Assembly: GCA_011009095.1 (NCBI GenBank)
Contig: VTPC01091024.1
Location: 121,541 to 185,540, forward strand
Source of the DNA: Ignelater luminosus
Taxonomy: Eukaryota; Arthropoda; Insecta; Coleoptera; Elateridae
Direction of reading: 5' to 3'
Length of the DNA: 64,000 nucleotides
Below the pieces are notes generated by a model. That model made no database searches. It had not been told where the DNA came from and saw nothing but the letters and a program-made list of their open reading frames with translations. Positions within the stretch are counted from its first letter, which is position 1; each line of letters starts with the position of its first letter. Both the position numbers and the translations under genes were made by a program. Of the stretch, positions 11,401 to 22,801 are shown piece after piece.

Positions 11401-13170
11401 TCAAATATATTAACTATCTGAAGATAGTCTTGAAAACATTTAAAAATGCGACATCATTTTCAAGCGGAATCTGACAGTTTGTCTTATATGCAGTTACCAA
11501 CAACTTTCTTTTTACTCGTGATAAATCTGACAAATAGAAGACGTCTCAATCATCGCAAATGTACACATACACTAAAGTGCATAAAGAAAATACATAACAA
11601 GGAGGAAATATTTTATTTCAACAATGGATAATTGAGACTGTCATTCAGTTTAACAAAAGAATTTATTATTGGAAGGAAGAATGATTTAGCATACAGCAGT
11701 ATTATTGGATATTGCATATGCTCTAAACAGAAAGTAAATAATAAAAATTTCAAAAGTATTATTATAGTTATAACAGGTTTCTTGTAATCTCCTGGCGTAG
11801 GAAAGTGACATCTACAATTAAATTAAGAAAATTCTAATTATTACGCACAATAGTTTAAATTAAAAATTAATAAATAAATACTCTCTAAATTATATAAGTG
11901 GATAATGTAGGTGTTACTGTTCCATATAAAAGAAGCGGTCTTAACTGAAGGTACGTACATTAATAACATTTAATTCAGAATTGTTTACCGCGCTACCAAA
12001 TGATATTTTGATTTACCAATTATTATACATTGGTTGTGATTAAAATCAATTTGATTGTCATTTCAATCGAGTACAAAACACAATGTTTTGTGATAATAAT
12101 GGATATAATTTATTTTATAAACTCCGTCAAAAAAGTAACGCTTTTGTTACTTCAAAGTTTTATTTGTTCTGTTTATAGACAGGCAATTAATGCCTATAAT
12201 AACAAAACAATGTTGTAGGCTTAACCTTGATAATATATCAAAAAGAGGACATCCTAACAAGTGAACTGAGAAGTTGACCAATAACAAAAACAAATTCTCA
12301 TAAAATCAATCAAAAGAGGTTGGTTACAACAAAACCAAGGGCTCAAACAAGATTCTTTTAATCAGGAATATTTTTATTCTCAGTGTGTCTAAATTGTTAA
12401 GAGTAAGAAACAACCTGATGAAAATCTACAAAAATTTGATAAGGCACAGATTTCTGCAAGGACGACAATATGTGGTTCAAAAGCCTCAAAACTCCAAGAG
12501 TTAAAGATTACAATAATTGCAGTAGACATCAAGTAAACTAAGTAGGTCTTGAGATCAGTAAACAAAGAAACTATTATTAGTGCCAATAGCTCAAGAACTT
12601 TATAGTTGCCTTCAATATTTGTACGATTGTTCACTGTAGCACAGTAGTTGATGAGAATTAGCATCTTTCAGAAGTGCCGCGAAACATTTACAACGAATTG
12701 AAGCAGGGACGTCTTTGGAAATCGATATTTTTGTTGGAGATTATACAAAATTCATTCGGTCTATTGAATGAAGAACTCTCCTTATATTAATTATAGTTCT
12801 ACGTAGTTTGCTGTTAGCATACCAATAAAAACCACCTCAGAATACAATGCAAGTAGAAAAACAAAGGAAAAGAAAAAAAGATATTATAAAAACTCAAAAC
12901 AGATTGTGTTGATAGACTAAGACAGAAAATGAAACTTCATAGTTGGAATATCGTGATTGCACAATTTAAGAACAATAGCAAGTCTAGAGGCAGTGCACTA
13001 GTAGTATTGAGAACAGATGCTCAAGTTTGTTTTTAAAAGTGGGTGCAAAATTCATCCTTAAAAGATGAAGAGCACCAAAGAGGTTTACTTCGTTTCTGCA
13101 AAATAGCTCCACAAGCTACGGTGGGTGCAGCCGACATGAAATGGACAATCTAAATCCCATTATAGCCTAT
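8463..13170. other. AT-rich stretch without recognised gene
   Basis: No transposase, polymerase or host motif found. Minor points: CCAGGGATGGGTAATTAAAG near 9588 resembles a hAT tip but has no partner. A 17-codon ORF at 9285-9335 ends in a donor-like ATGTAAGT. A slightly GC-richer patch at 11205-11310, followed by homeodomain-like TTTATTTA/ATTA motifs, could be a conserved non-coding element. ORFs such as 10766-10972 and 12389-12664 look like chance. Confidence 0.4.
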
Positions 13171-15473
13171 CATATGATATATCATACGCAAGCATTTGCT
13201 CTCTTCTAGGTTATGTTTAGTTTCAGTTAAAAGCAATTTTAAAAACTGTGATACACGGAAATATATTATTAGTGTCTTAACTACATTGCGTTAGTGTTAA
13301 TTAGTGTTTATTGCTGAATAAAACTTTGAAAAACAGTGATAAAGACTTTTGCAAGTTTTTTTTAAACCATGCCACTGAAGTAAGGTTATGTTTATTATTT
13401 TTTTGCTGTATGACAAATTTTGTGCATTTTACTCTGTAAATTAATTGCCTATTAGTCAAATGAATAGAATATAACAAAATACGAACAATTTGGAAACATT
13501 ACATGTTATCTAAGAGCTTGCAAATCTAGCATATGAAATTTCATATCATAGGCGTTTATGTATACTGTTTCATTACAGAAAGAAATTCTGCAATCCTGAT
13601 ATACCGCGGGATGCAGAGGAACTTCTCAATTATCTAGAAAAGTTAGATGAAGAGGATGAAGATTTTGATACAGTACAAGATTGCAACCATCTCGATTTGG
13701 TTCTTTTGCCACCAAAAGATGGCGAAAACAGTGATAAAGACGATGCACCGAATGATGAAGAAGGAGATTTTGGAATTCAAGATATAGGTAAAGGCATATT
13801 GAAACAACCGATGCAGATTTTTTCAGTATCTGAAATTGGCGAAGAAAGAGAGCTAAACCTAAGTCTACATGAAAGTGACGAAGATTTCTCGGACGATGAT
13901 GATATACCTCTTTCAATGATTGCCAAAACTATTTCAGGAAAGAAGAAGCTGTGTAGAAAAGTCAGGAATTGGAAAGCAAAGACTTTGAACTCTAGAGTAG
14001 AAAGAATGAAAATAGAGAAAACCCCAGAACCTAACATCGCACAAAGAATAAGGGATGAAAATATATTTCCTGTAAACTTATTCAAAATGTTTTTTTCGGA
14101 AGATTTTATACAGTTTATTTGTGACGAATCGAGAAAATATGCAAGTTTGAAAAGAAATCATAATTTTTCAGTATCTACAAGTAAAATTTATATATACTTT
14201 GGAATAATAATACTATCTGGATATAATCAGCTTCCTTCCAGGAGAATATACTGGCAAACAAAACCAGATACATTCAATCCACTCGTTGCTAATAGTATTT
14301 CACGTGATAGGTTTGAATTAATACACCGTTATTTACACTTCAATGACAATAATTATATAGATGCTAATAACAAGTTATACAAGGTTCAACCGTTACTTGA
14401 CAGAATAAATCAGATGTCGCAGTCTTTAGCCTTACCTCGAGGAAACTGTTTCTCACTAGATGAAGCTATGGGGCCATACTATGGACATCATTATATAAAA
14501 CAATTTATTAGAGGAAAGCCAGTACGCTATGGCTTCAAGTTTTGGTGTCTCTCTTTACGTCTGAAGATTACATGTTGAAATTTGCTGTGGGGGACAAGAA
14601 AGATGGCAAAACATTGAGATCATCCGTGACTGAAACACTGTGCCTGAATTTCTTGCCTCATGACAATACTGTATTTCTAGATAACTTCTTCAATTCCTTG
14701 TCTTTATTTGGAGACTTTAAAAGAGAACAACATAAACTGCATAGGTAGAATTCGTTCAGACAGGACAGAGAGAGGAAGCACCTTTGCAAGATTTAAAAAA
14801 AGAAGTTCGAGGAAGTTTCCACGTATTGCAAGATGAAGAAAATAACATTGTATTGATGACATGGCATGATAACAACCAAGTAACAGTTGGTACAAACTCA
14901 AGAAACTGTTTGCTTTACGAAGGGACAATGTAAACGATGATGGTCAAAGCAAGAAAAACAATATGTTCAAGTAGATCAACCCAGTCTGGTAAATTTATAC
15001 AACCAAGGAATGGGTGGCGTTGATCTATTTGATAAAATGAGTGGGCACTATCGTATACATGTTCGTTCAAAAAACTGGTACTGGTCTTTTATCCGCTTCG
15101 GCGTCAGTGGTGCTTTGGTAAACATGTGGATTTTGTACAGATGTGTGCACCCAAAAGTTAGTTTACTTGAATTTATAAGAGATATTGTACTGGCTCTCCT
15201 CGCAGCTCCAGAGTATCTTTCTAGGCCAAAACCAAATGTAGTCGTAACGTACTGCAGGAAGTGAGATTTGATAGAAAAGATCATATTGTGATGTCTAATC
15301 CTACTCAAAGGCAATGTGCATATTGTAAAAGGTGAGCTAAATTTATTTGTTCCAAATGTAACGTAGGACTACATCCCAAAGATTGCTTTCAAATTTATCA
15401 TATACCCTCGCAATAATTTTCCATTTTATAATTAATTATAAACACTTTTGCCTATGATATGATATATTATATG
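13171..15473 (+). mobile_element. piggyBac-like element, near complete, inactive
   Basis: About 2.3 kb, the normal size for a piggyBac element. The tips are inverted: CATATGATATATCATACGC at 13171, and on the right (complement) CATATAATATATCATATCAT starting at 15473. The right tip abuts a TTAA (15474-15477), the piggyBac target. On the left the corresponding four bases are CTAT, so the left TTAA has mutated or the border is a few bases off. A third copy of the CATATCATAGG motif lies at about 13535-13550 inside the intron. The element encloses the single transposase pseudogene. Confidence 0.7.
13369..15416 (+). pseudogene. piggyBac (PGBD3-like) transposase, one intron, frameshifted
   Basis: TTAA-specific DDD transposase. 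Exon 1 is ATG CCA CTG AA (13369-13379); an intron with donor GTAAGG and acceptor TTACAG (13380-13578) joins in frame to a long exon. The domains follow in order. An acidic N-terminus is followed by the core with the first catalytic D in FSLDEAMGPYYG (about 14453-14488) and GFKFWC. The second D is in FLDNFF (about 14677-14694), the third in MGGVDLFDK (15010-15036). A cysteine-rich tail, CAYCK...CSKC...HPKDC, ends at 15414-15416. All three aspartates survive. Damage: a 2-bp TC insertion near 14548, frame changes near 14745-14780 and 14930, and TGA for expected arginine near 14939 and in the tail, consistent with CGA-to-TGA decay. Not functional. Confidence 0.88.
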
Positions 15474-15477
15474 TTAA

Positions 15478-17157
15478 AAAAAAGATAATTTCAATAAAGA
15501 AATTTGTTCTTCATTGTTGGTTTCGTATTTCTTTATGAAAAGTGAATATGTTTCTGAAAAATTATCGATTTTGAAGCAAAAAAATTACCCAGGCATTAAT
15601 AGGTTAGACAGTTTTCATTTGATGATTTTAAAAAATGATGATGAAAAGCTCTGCCTCATAGAGCCAATGCTTCTTTATCAGCCAAGTGGAAAGATCAGCC
15701 AAGTGGAAAGATCATCCGAGTCCCATTGAGGTTGAATATGCTCTCTGCGAAATGAAACCAACCGTGTTCATTAGTGACAGAGCGCAACGCTACAAACCAA
15801 TTTAATATGATGCCGGATTAATCTAATTATCGGGAAATGTCATGGCAGTAAATGATGCAGAATGCAAAGAAAAAAGCATATACATATACAAAGAGTTGTT
15901 AGATAAGAAATTGTGATTTTAAAAAACGTGGCAAGACAAAGTTCTTATGTAAGATAACGTATAAAGCATAAAGATATCACAAACACGAAATTTGTAGCTG
16001 ATGTAACTGATGAATGTACTAAACTTTTGCACCTTACCTTTTCCACATTTTGCCTTGCGAGTGGCTGTTTTAAGAATCGTCGCGTCTTCAGCCTGATATA
16101 TCTAATAAATAATGGAAATAATCATGAATTAATCAATTAAACAATACCATCTCTTCGTCTATTTTAAGTCAAATATGACGGAGAGATTAAGTTATAGTAG
16201 TCACGTCTCATTGATCCGATAAAGACAAATACTCTACAAAATGCACAAGAAAGCAAGATTCAAAATTTTGATTCTGATGGAATATTTGCATACTTCCTTG
16301 AGGTCTAGATATAGTATTAGTAACAAAGAGTATATTTGAAATACATGTATTTTTATTTAATAAGAATTTATATGATTTTGTTTTGTCCATGTTAACTAGC
16401 TTAGGACCTATTTGAAATCGCTAAAACTTGTGCATCTAGGTATTTATTTCTCTCACTACAAAAGGATGACACAGCGTTCTTCTGTGCTAAGTTGATTTTT
16501 CTTCTTGTTCCTGATGTTATTGGATTGGATACATTTGAGACTAACTTCATTGACTAACAACTTGAAGTTCTACGTTACTAACAGTAGTTACTGCGCAGAT
16601 ACAACATTCAATTTATTTCTAAACATTGCAGGATAAAGATATAAAGTTCTATCAAATACGTAACAATTGTTAGTGGGTGCTTCAAACAGCAGGACAGATG
16701 TCTTATTCAATGAATAAGACGAGATTGTCCAAATAAATCCGAATACTTTAGCTATAAATTCCCATACTTTGTACGCAATACCACTGGACGTCTTACAAGA
16801 CAATCGTATCTGTTTTACAATGGTAATATTGCCATTGCATTTATTTATTCTTTTTTTTTCCTTGGGAATTTAAGAGCGTAAACAGGAAATGGGTTAGTAA
16901 ATTCAATGTCGTAATTGAAAGAAAAACAATTTTATCAAAACCTCTTGCAAATCCTTAAAAATCAACCTTTTACCGGAGTACATCAATATGAATTGATGAC
17001 CTACTCAGGTAATTACAAGAACAATAGAAATGATCGAGGCCGGTCAGTGAAAAATAAAATTAAAATATTAATTAAAAATCAACCAACAAAAGGTTTATTA
17101 TATGTAAAATGTGGAATTCTCCCACATTGAAACAACAAAAAGAATAAAATCAGAGGT
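15478..17157. other. no gene recognised; one short tandem repeat
   Basis: Contains the tandem repeat at 15679-15713. The ORFs at 15514-15729 and 16588-16803 carry no motifs I recognise. AT-rich throughout. Confidence 0.4.
15679..15713 (+). repeat. 17-bp tandem duplication
   Basis: TCAGCCAAGTGGAAAGA occurs twice, head to tail and without a mismatch, about 200 bases beyond the piggyBac right end. A perfect two-copy repeat in an otherwise worn neighbourhood suggests a recent replication-slippage or break-repair event. Confidence 0.8.
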
Positions 17158-17185
17158 ACTTACCTGGTAAGAAGAAGCTTAATAA
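17155..17185 (-). promoter_or_regulatory. candidate zero-length recursive splice site
   Basis: On the minus strand the sequence reads AAGCTTCTTCTTACCAG immediately followed by GTAAGTAC; the junction lies between 17164 and 17163. A pyrimidine-rich 3' splice site fused directly to a perfect 5' splice site is the signature of the 'ratchet points' used to remove very long introns stepwise in flies. No open exon can be drawn upstream: the nearest acceptor-like TTTAG at about 17255 gives stops in all three frames. Inferred from sequence only. Confidence 0.45.
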
Positions 17186-19199
17186 CAATTTACGTTGGAT
17201 TATGACAATTATTTGCACATTGGTTGCATGTTTATTACTTTACCTCTAAATAATAAACAACTTGTATATATTCAGCACAAGAAAATTGCAAGTCGCTTTT
17301 ACGTAGGTTGAGTAAACATTAAACGTTTTCGCATGCCCGACGTAAAAAATAAATTCTCAGACAAAAGTGTTCCATTATTTGTTTTCTTCAGACTAAAAAT
17401 GTAAATCTATTTTGTAAATAACAATCAAATGAACAAATTGACTCCAAAAATTACTAAAAGTACTTCACATTTTAATAAGCCGAATGGGTGCGGTTGCCAT
17501 CACCAGTCTACTTAGTTGGGCAGAATATTACGAGTAGCACTTTACATACATTAGACGCCGTAAATAAGTTGAATTGCATTCTCCACTCGAATAAAATCCA
17601 ATTTTAACTTTTCAGGTTACATTTTATTCATTCAATTATCATAAATATGTCTTTTTTCATGTCCCTACACATAAAATTTAATTTGTTTAAGTAAATGTGG
17701 CTGTTTTTTCTTAGCAACTCATGAGTTCATATTCAAATCTGACAATGAATGCACTGATTTGTATTAAGAAAACTATTTTAAAAATATAAGTTAATTTAAA
17801 ATGCATCCAGCTTATTTTATTATACCGTTTTTGTCACGATTAAAAATATCATAGAATGGAAAACAAAACATGTTCGCCGAATGCACCAGTCATCCATGGA
17901 AGTTATATTTAGGTAAATAAATACCAGACTTTCCAAAAAAAACGCATGATTATAACACAAAAAGGTAAATTAATTTTTATAGTTTTGAAAATAGGCTGAG
18001 ACAAACAAACAAGCAAGAACTAATAGCTATATTATGTACGTTTTTAGTTATCTAAATATTTCGCTGATCCTAAGTTATAAGTTATAAGTAAAAGACTGTG
18101 ATTCTGCATTGATCGTTTTTTATCTTGTATAAAAAGGGTGTAAATATGTAAAACTAAAACATGCATGGTTTAAGAAGTTGTTGGCATTTAGGGGAATTTG
18201 CAAAAATTTTCTCTGATGATGTCATCAAATAGATATGACATATCTTCGAAATAAAACAAGATACATTATTTTTGAGTTTTCTTTGTACACTTTTATTTAT
18301 TGGATGGCCGCCTCCTTGCTTTTATTAAAATTGGCAGTCATTATTGAATGTGTAATTTTCTAAGACTTCTAAATTCAGAAATCAACTTTATAAATTATAA
18401 TTAAACGATCGCATGTTTTTATGGGAAGTTTAAATTTATTAGCATGCTATTTTATTGTATAATGATGTTAATAACCAGGTGCGTTTTATTTATAACACTA
18501 TTTTTATATACACAACCAAACTGTATAGGAAGAAATACTAAAAGTGTTATTTACACACTAAATTAGTAGATGGAACACAACTAGATAAAATTGCATAATT
18601 GCTATCATTATGATAAAACAACAGCACAAATTTGTTATGTTAACATTTATAAAGTTTATGTAAAAATGTATATTTTATAAATATTTTGTTAACGTGGAAA
18701 TCGACGTGGAGTTTACAGTATAATAATAAATATAATCTCGTATATTGAGTTTTAATCTTGGATACAAACACTACATTATTGCAACTACAAACTAAAAAAT
18801 CTGAAAAAAGTGCTAAACAATGGCAAGATGATTTGATTTATAACTATATGGGAAGTATAAATTATATAAAACAAATGAAAATAAACACTGTATATAAAAA
18901 ATGCATCTGCAAGAGTACTTCTTTAGAAGATAGATTTATCCGATTCCTACAATTTTTCTCTTCCTTATCGCAGATTTGCCTTACCTTCTCCTTACGTAAG
19001 GAAACCTTTTCTTTAATCTTTAATTTCAAATTCATAGTAAAATAAATGTAGATCGTTTTGTGGGGAAATTTTAAGGCAAGAAACAATAATTCTATTACAT
19101 AGTAATGACGTATCAGGCTCATGTTAATAACTTTTTTTACAGCAGAATAATATTACTAACAGAAAAGCAGTTCTAATAATATTTTCCCGGCGATTTGCA
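17186..19199. other. AT-rich stretch without recognised gene
   Basis: No protein motif recognised. A GC-richer 40-base patch at 17478-17515 stands out from its surroundings. The ORFs at 18758-19045 (+) and 18862-19122 (-) are overlapping low-complexity frames and probably chance. Confidence 0.4.
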
Positions 19200-21300
19200 G
19201 CTTCAGGAGGAATATAGGAATCTCTCTTTCCACAGGTTGTTCATCTAATGGTGGAGAACTTTCATTAACTTCAGTGACGATGTAATGTAGTACAGTTGTA
19301 GCAACAATCAAACTTGTAGAGATCCGCAATTTGTAATTTAATTCTGAAAACGACCTTTCCGTACTCCAATTATCTGTTCTACAAAATTTCAGGTTTGACG
19401 TTGTGAAAAATTGTATCTTCTTTCAGGCTGCATTTGAGGGTTGGCCACTGGTGTGTATATTACAGATATCTTGTTTGTTGGAAAGCGCTGTCCATGTAGA
19501 ATTCCAGGTATTTCTTAACATTAATATTTCATCTTTGATGCGCACTGTAATGTCATAAATCTTCATAGTTGCTTCTGCCTCTACCAGTACATTTAAAGAC
19601 ATCCAACATTTTCTATCCCTATACACTTGAGATTACTTCAACATTATCTAAACCACTTTTAATTTCTATGTAAGTTCTATCGATGCAGCCTTGAATCCAC
19701 AGCAAAGCTTCCAAGAAATTTCTTCGACTTGCAACAATAGCTTGTTGTGTATTAAGAAATTCTATAAATCTTACAAAATTCTTAGACAGTATCTCGCATA
19801 CCTCATTCATAATTCGGCAACATGTGGGTTGACTTACTGCCAAAATATCACACATAGTACGTTGATGATTTCCACTTGTATAAAATCGTAAAGCTGTACA
19901 TAATTTAATAGTTGTAGAGGTATTGACAATCATCTTCCGGTTTGTGGATTAAGGATTGTCCACAAAAAAAAGTGGTCGATAGAAAATGGAAATATCAAGC
20001 AAATAAACAACAAACACAACTTTATATAATTATTAGCAAACAAACAAACAAAGAAACTCTTAAACAAAAACAGAATATAATAGAAGGAACTAAGTTGGAA
20101 AAAAGCCCTAACTTTTCTTGTGATATCTCGCATCAATGCTCGCACATCGTCACTGGTCACCGTATCGCATGTTGCATCCCACATTCGTTTAAAATTTCTT
20201 TCGTCTGTCGCGATCCTTCCTGTCTTCTTCAATTTGCGCTTGACAATTGCCCAATATAGTTCAATCAGATGCAATTCCGGACAATTTGGAGGATTGACAG
20301 TTTTGGGAGCAACTTGTATATTATTGTTTGAATATCAACCCAGAGTAAGTCAGGTCAAAATATTACTGAACCTTTGTGACTTCGAATTAATGGTAATAGA
20401 CGGTTTTCCAAGCACTCTTGTATGTGCATCTCCTGATTAATTGTACCACAAGTAACAAATGCCTTGCTTTTCAGGCCGCAAAAGCAAATTGCTTGCCATA
20501 CAAGAAATTTCTTAGCGAACTTATCTACTTTTTTGGTTTTAAACTTATCACTAACATCACCTCGTTTATACGCAACATAAAATTGTTGACCAGGTAGCTG
20601 TTTAAAATCGGCCTTCACGTATGTTTCATCATCCATCATAATATAGTCAGTTTTCGTTAAGAAATTCGCATATAACTTACGTGCACGCGTTTTACACAAT
20701 TGTCTTTTAATGGAATCGCGATTTGGAACTGCAGACACTTTGTAAGATCGTAATCCTTCATTTTGTTAAATTTTTTGTACGTACGATTTGGATACATCAC
20801 ATTTTCTTGCGACATCACGAACAGAAAGACCTAAGTTTTTCTTGAACTCTTTGATAATCCTTTTCGCCTTTGTTTTATCTACTACTGGACCCAATTTTCT
20901 TCCCGAACCTATTTTTTTTCTTGCAACTGACAATGTTAATTGATCTTTTTGAACCGTTGATTTTGCAATTCCTGAAGATTTTGCTAACTTATTGTTATAT
21001 TGTTATTTCGGTTGTAAGAGTACACTATCTTTTTCCGTATTTCAACTTGTCTTGACGACATTTTAATAAATTGTGTTTGTAGAACGATAATTCAACTTTA
21101 GAAGAATTTACATTTCATATACAATGGTGACAATTGATCATCTTTTGTTTTAACTTGACCACTTTTTTCGTGGACAATCCTTATTTTGAGGATCCATTAA
21201 AGGCAATAAAATGTTTTGAATCGTATTTCTAGAAAATCGAAATTGTTGATATTAATTAAAAACTGCCGCGTTTAGCTAAATCTTTAACCAACCTTCCTAA
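19200..21300 (-). pseudogene. PIF/Harbinger (HARBI1-like) transposase, interrupted by a mariner
   Basis: Nuclease of the Harbinger superfamily, read right to left. Right of the mariner (21184-21300): VKDLAKRG, then FRFSRNTIQNILLPLMDPQN. Left of it (from 19949): NPQTGRMIVN, then LCTALRFYTSGNHQRTMCDI, SQPTCCRIMNEV, and GCIDRTYIEI with the first catalytic D region (about 19660-19700). The frame then shifts to YRDRKCWMSLNV and MKIYDITV, and again to PVANPQMQPERRYNFS, IGVRKGRFQ and IVATTVLHYIV, which ends near 19250. This is the normal Harbinger order, with at least three frame changes and stops near 21255. The frame resumes exactly across the mariner if that element and one TA are removed. Confidence 0.85.
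19952..21181 (-). mobile_element. complete 1230-bp Tc1/mariner element inserted in Harbinger
   Basis: Inverted tips AGGATTGTCCAC...AGTGGTC match at 26 of about 28 positions at the two ends. A TA target duplication flanks them (19950-19951 and 21182-21183). The transposase runs on the minus strand from an ATG at 21061 (MSSRQVEIRKKIVYSYN). The frame shifts near 20995 to NKLAKSSGIAKSTVQKDQ, then on to VRDVARKCDVSKSYVQK (helix-turn-helix) and a stop near 20765. MMDDETYVKADFKQLPG with the first catalytic D lies at about 20600-20650, and a PDL second-D remnant at about 20350. The third acidic block is NPPNCPELHLIELYWAIVKR (about 20240-20300), followed by a C-terminal tail ending in VRALMRDITRKVRAF. 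The element is inactive: two frameshifts, stops, and a short gap between the second and third blocks. Confidence 0.85.
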
Positions 21301-22689
21301 ATAATAGGTTATGAAAATATTATTGACTTAAATTGATGTGAAGAGCGGTCATTCTACTCCTTAAATGGCCTCAATTAAACTTCTTGAATTTGGCCCTTAG
21401 AAAAATCTGGAATAAGTCTTTAAACCGAAAGTCGTACTAAATTTCTTTTTAGCCCAAGAGTGTGCCCGATCATCTCCTATATGCAGTTCTAGATTTTCAA
21501 AAATCTATTCAAAGCAATAAATAGATAGCGGGCTGTTACACATCCCCGTAGAATTAAACGTAAACAAATATTTCACGAGTGTTTTTCGTTAGTTTAAAAA
21601 GATAGAACTTAGACGTGGATGATTCTTTAGAAACGCTTACTCGATTTTGATATCTCTGAATACCTTGTTCTTAATGTTCTTCAGTTACACAATGTTGTAA
21701 GAACTAGCCAAAGAGGAATATTGTTGAATATTTCTGGAATACTACCATTTCTCATACCTATGTGAAACAGACCAACATAAGATACTGTATATCTATCTTG
21801 GGTTTCTTAAAAATGTAAGGACCTTTGGAGTACATTATTAAATCTACAAAAGAGTATACAAACGAGAGTTAAACAACCGGAAGAATTGGTGCTACAGCAC
21901 AACTAAACAATGTTCGCAGTCTTAAGGTACACATTCAATTAAATTGCTGAAATGACAAATTCTATTTCCCTTTTATTACAAATATGTTAATACCATTAAA
22001 ATATTAACAATACTGAGAGATTGATACTTTGACAGAACACAGTTTTTCAAGTTTTTAATGCTAAATAATTGAAGCAAAGACCAAAACTATTCAAACCATT
22101 ACATTTTAGCGCCTAGACAGTTAATGATGCTATCTGTCATAACGGCTCAAAAATGTTTCTAAAAGTTTCCCAGTCGCCAAAGAATGACTATTGAGAAATA
22201 AAACAGTTTAGCATTGAATATTAAATTTGAAAATCTCTAAATACTTTGTTTTACTCAGAAATACCGTCATCATCATTTTCATAAAATAACACAAGGGCAG
22301 TATTTTTTCCTAAACAGAACGTAGATTTCGAAGCCGACAAAATGATTTATCTTTTCAGTTACGTAACAAACTTTATCTAACACAATGTGTTTGCTTTTAG
22401 AGCACTTTTCTTCTCTGCTATTGACTATAAGAATAAGCTAGAAACTTTACAGAAACAATCAATAGTTTTCACCTTGGAAATACAAGAAATCACAAAACGC
22501 TAAACTTTTAACATCTTGTACCTGAAAAATAATTCATTTCCAAAACAAGAGCATTGTAGGAAAGATTATCAGCTATCGGCATATCTTGTCTTTCTTGGGA
22601 ATAATAAATTAATAACCAATTGATCCACACATTCAACAACAAAAAAAAATTGCAACACTACAAATGAATGAACGTATTACAAAGGGTGT
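21301..22689. other. AT-rich stretch without recognised gene
   Basis: No coding motif or repeat recognised. The 5' side of the Harbinger element must lie here, but I could not find its terminal repeat. Confidence 0.4.
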
Positions 22690-22695
22690 ACTTAC

Positions 22696-22750
22696 CTGGT
22701 ATCCATCCAGACCGTCTAGCCAAAGATGCGTAATATAGAAAGTAACTCAC
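22696..22750 (-). other. candidate 55-bp recursive-splicing (RS) exon
   Basis: On the minus strand a strong acceptor, TTTTATTTTTTTTCAG (ending 22751), is followed at once by GTGAGTTAC. After 55 bases comes ATACCAG and then a perfect donor, GTAAGTAC (22695-22688). The exon therefore begins with a usable 5' splice site, the layout described for RS-exons in long introns. Only one frame is open: VSYFLYYASLARRSGWIP plus one base; the other two meet stops. Because 55 is not a multiple of three, including the exon would shift the frame, as is usual for such exons. The donor end shares 13 identical bases with the site at 17157-17169. I do not recognise the host gene. Confidence 0.5.
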
Positions 22751-22801
22751 CTGAAAAAAATAAAATATTTCACTTGCCGAAAACAAAAAATATTATTTAT
22801 A

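Noticed and set aside
13626-14085. Minus-strand ORFs of about 100 codons
   Set aside because: Shadows of the piggyBac transposase coding strand.
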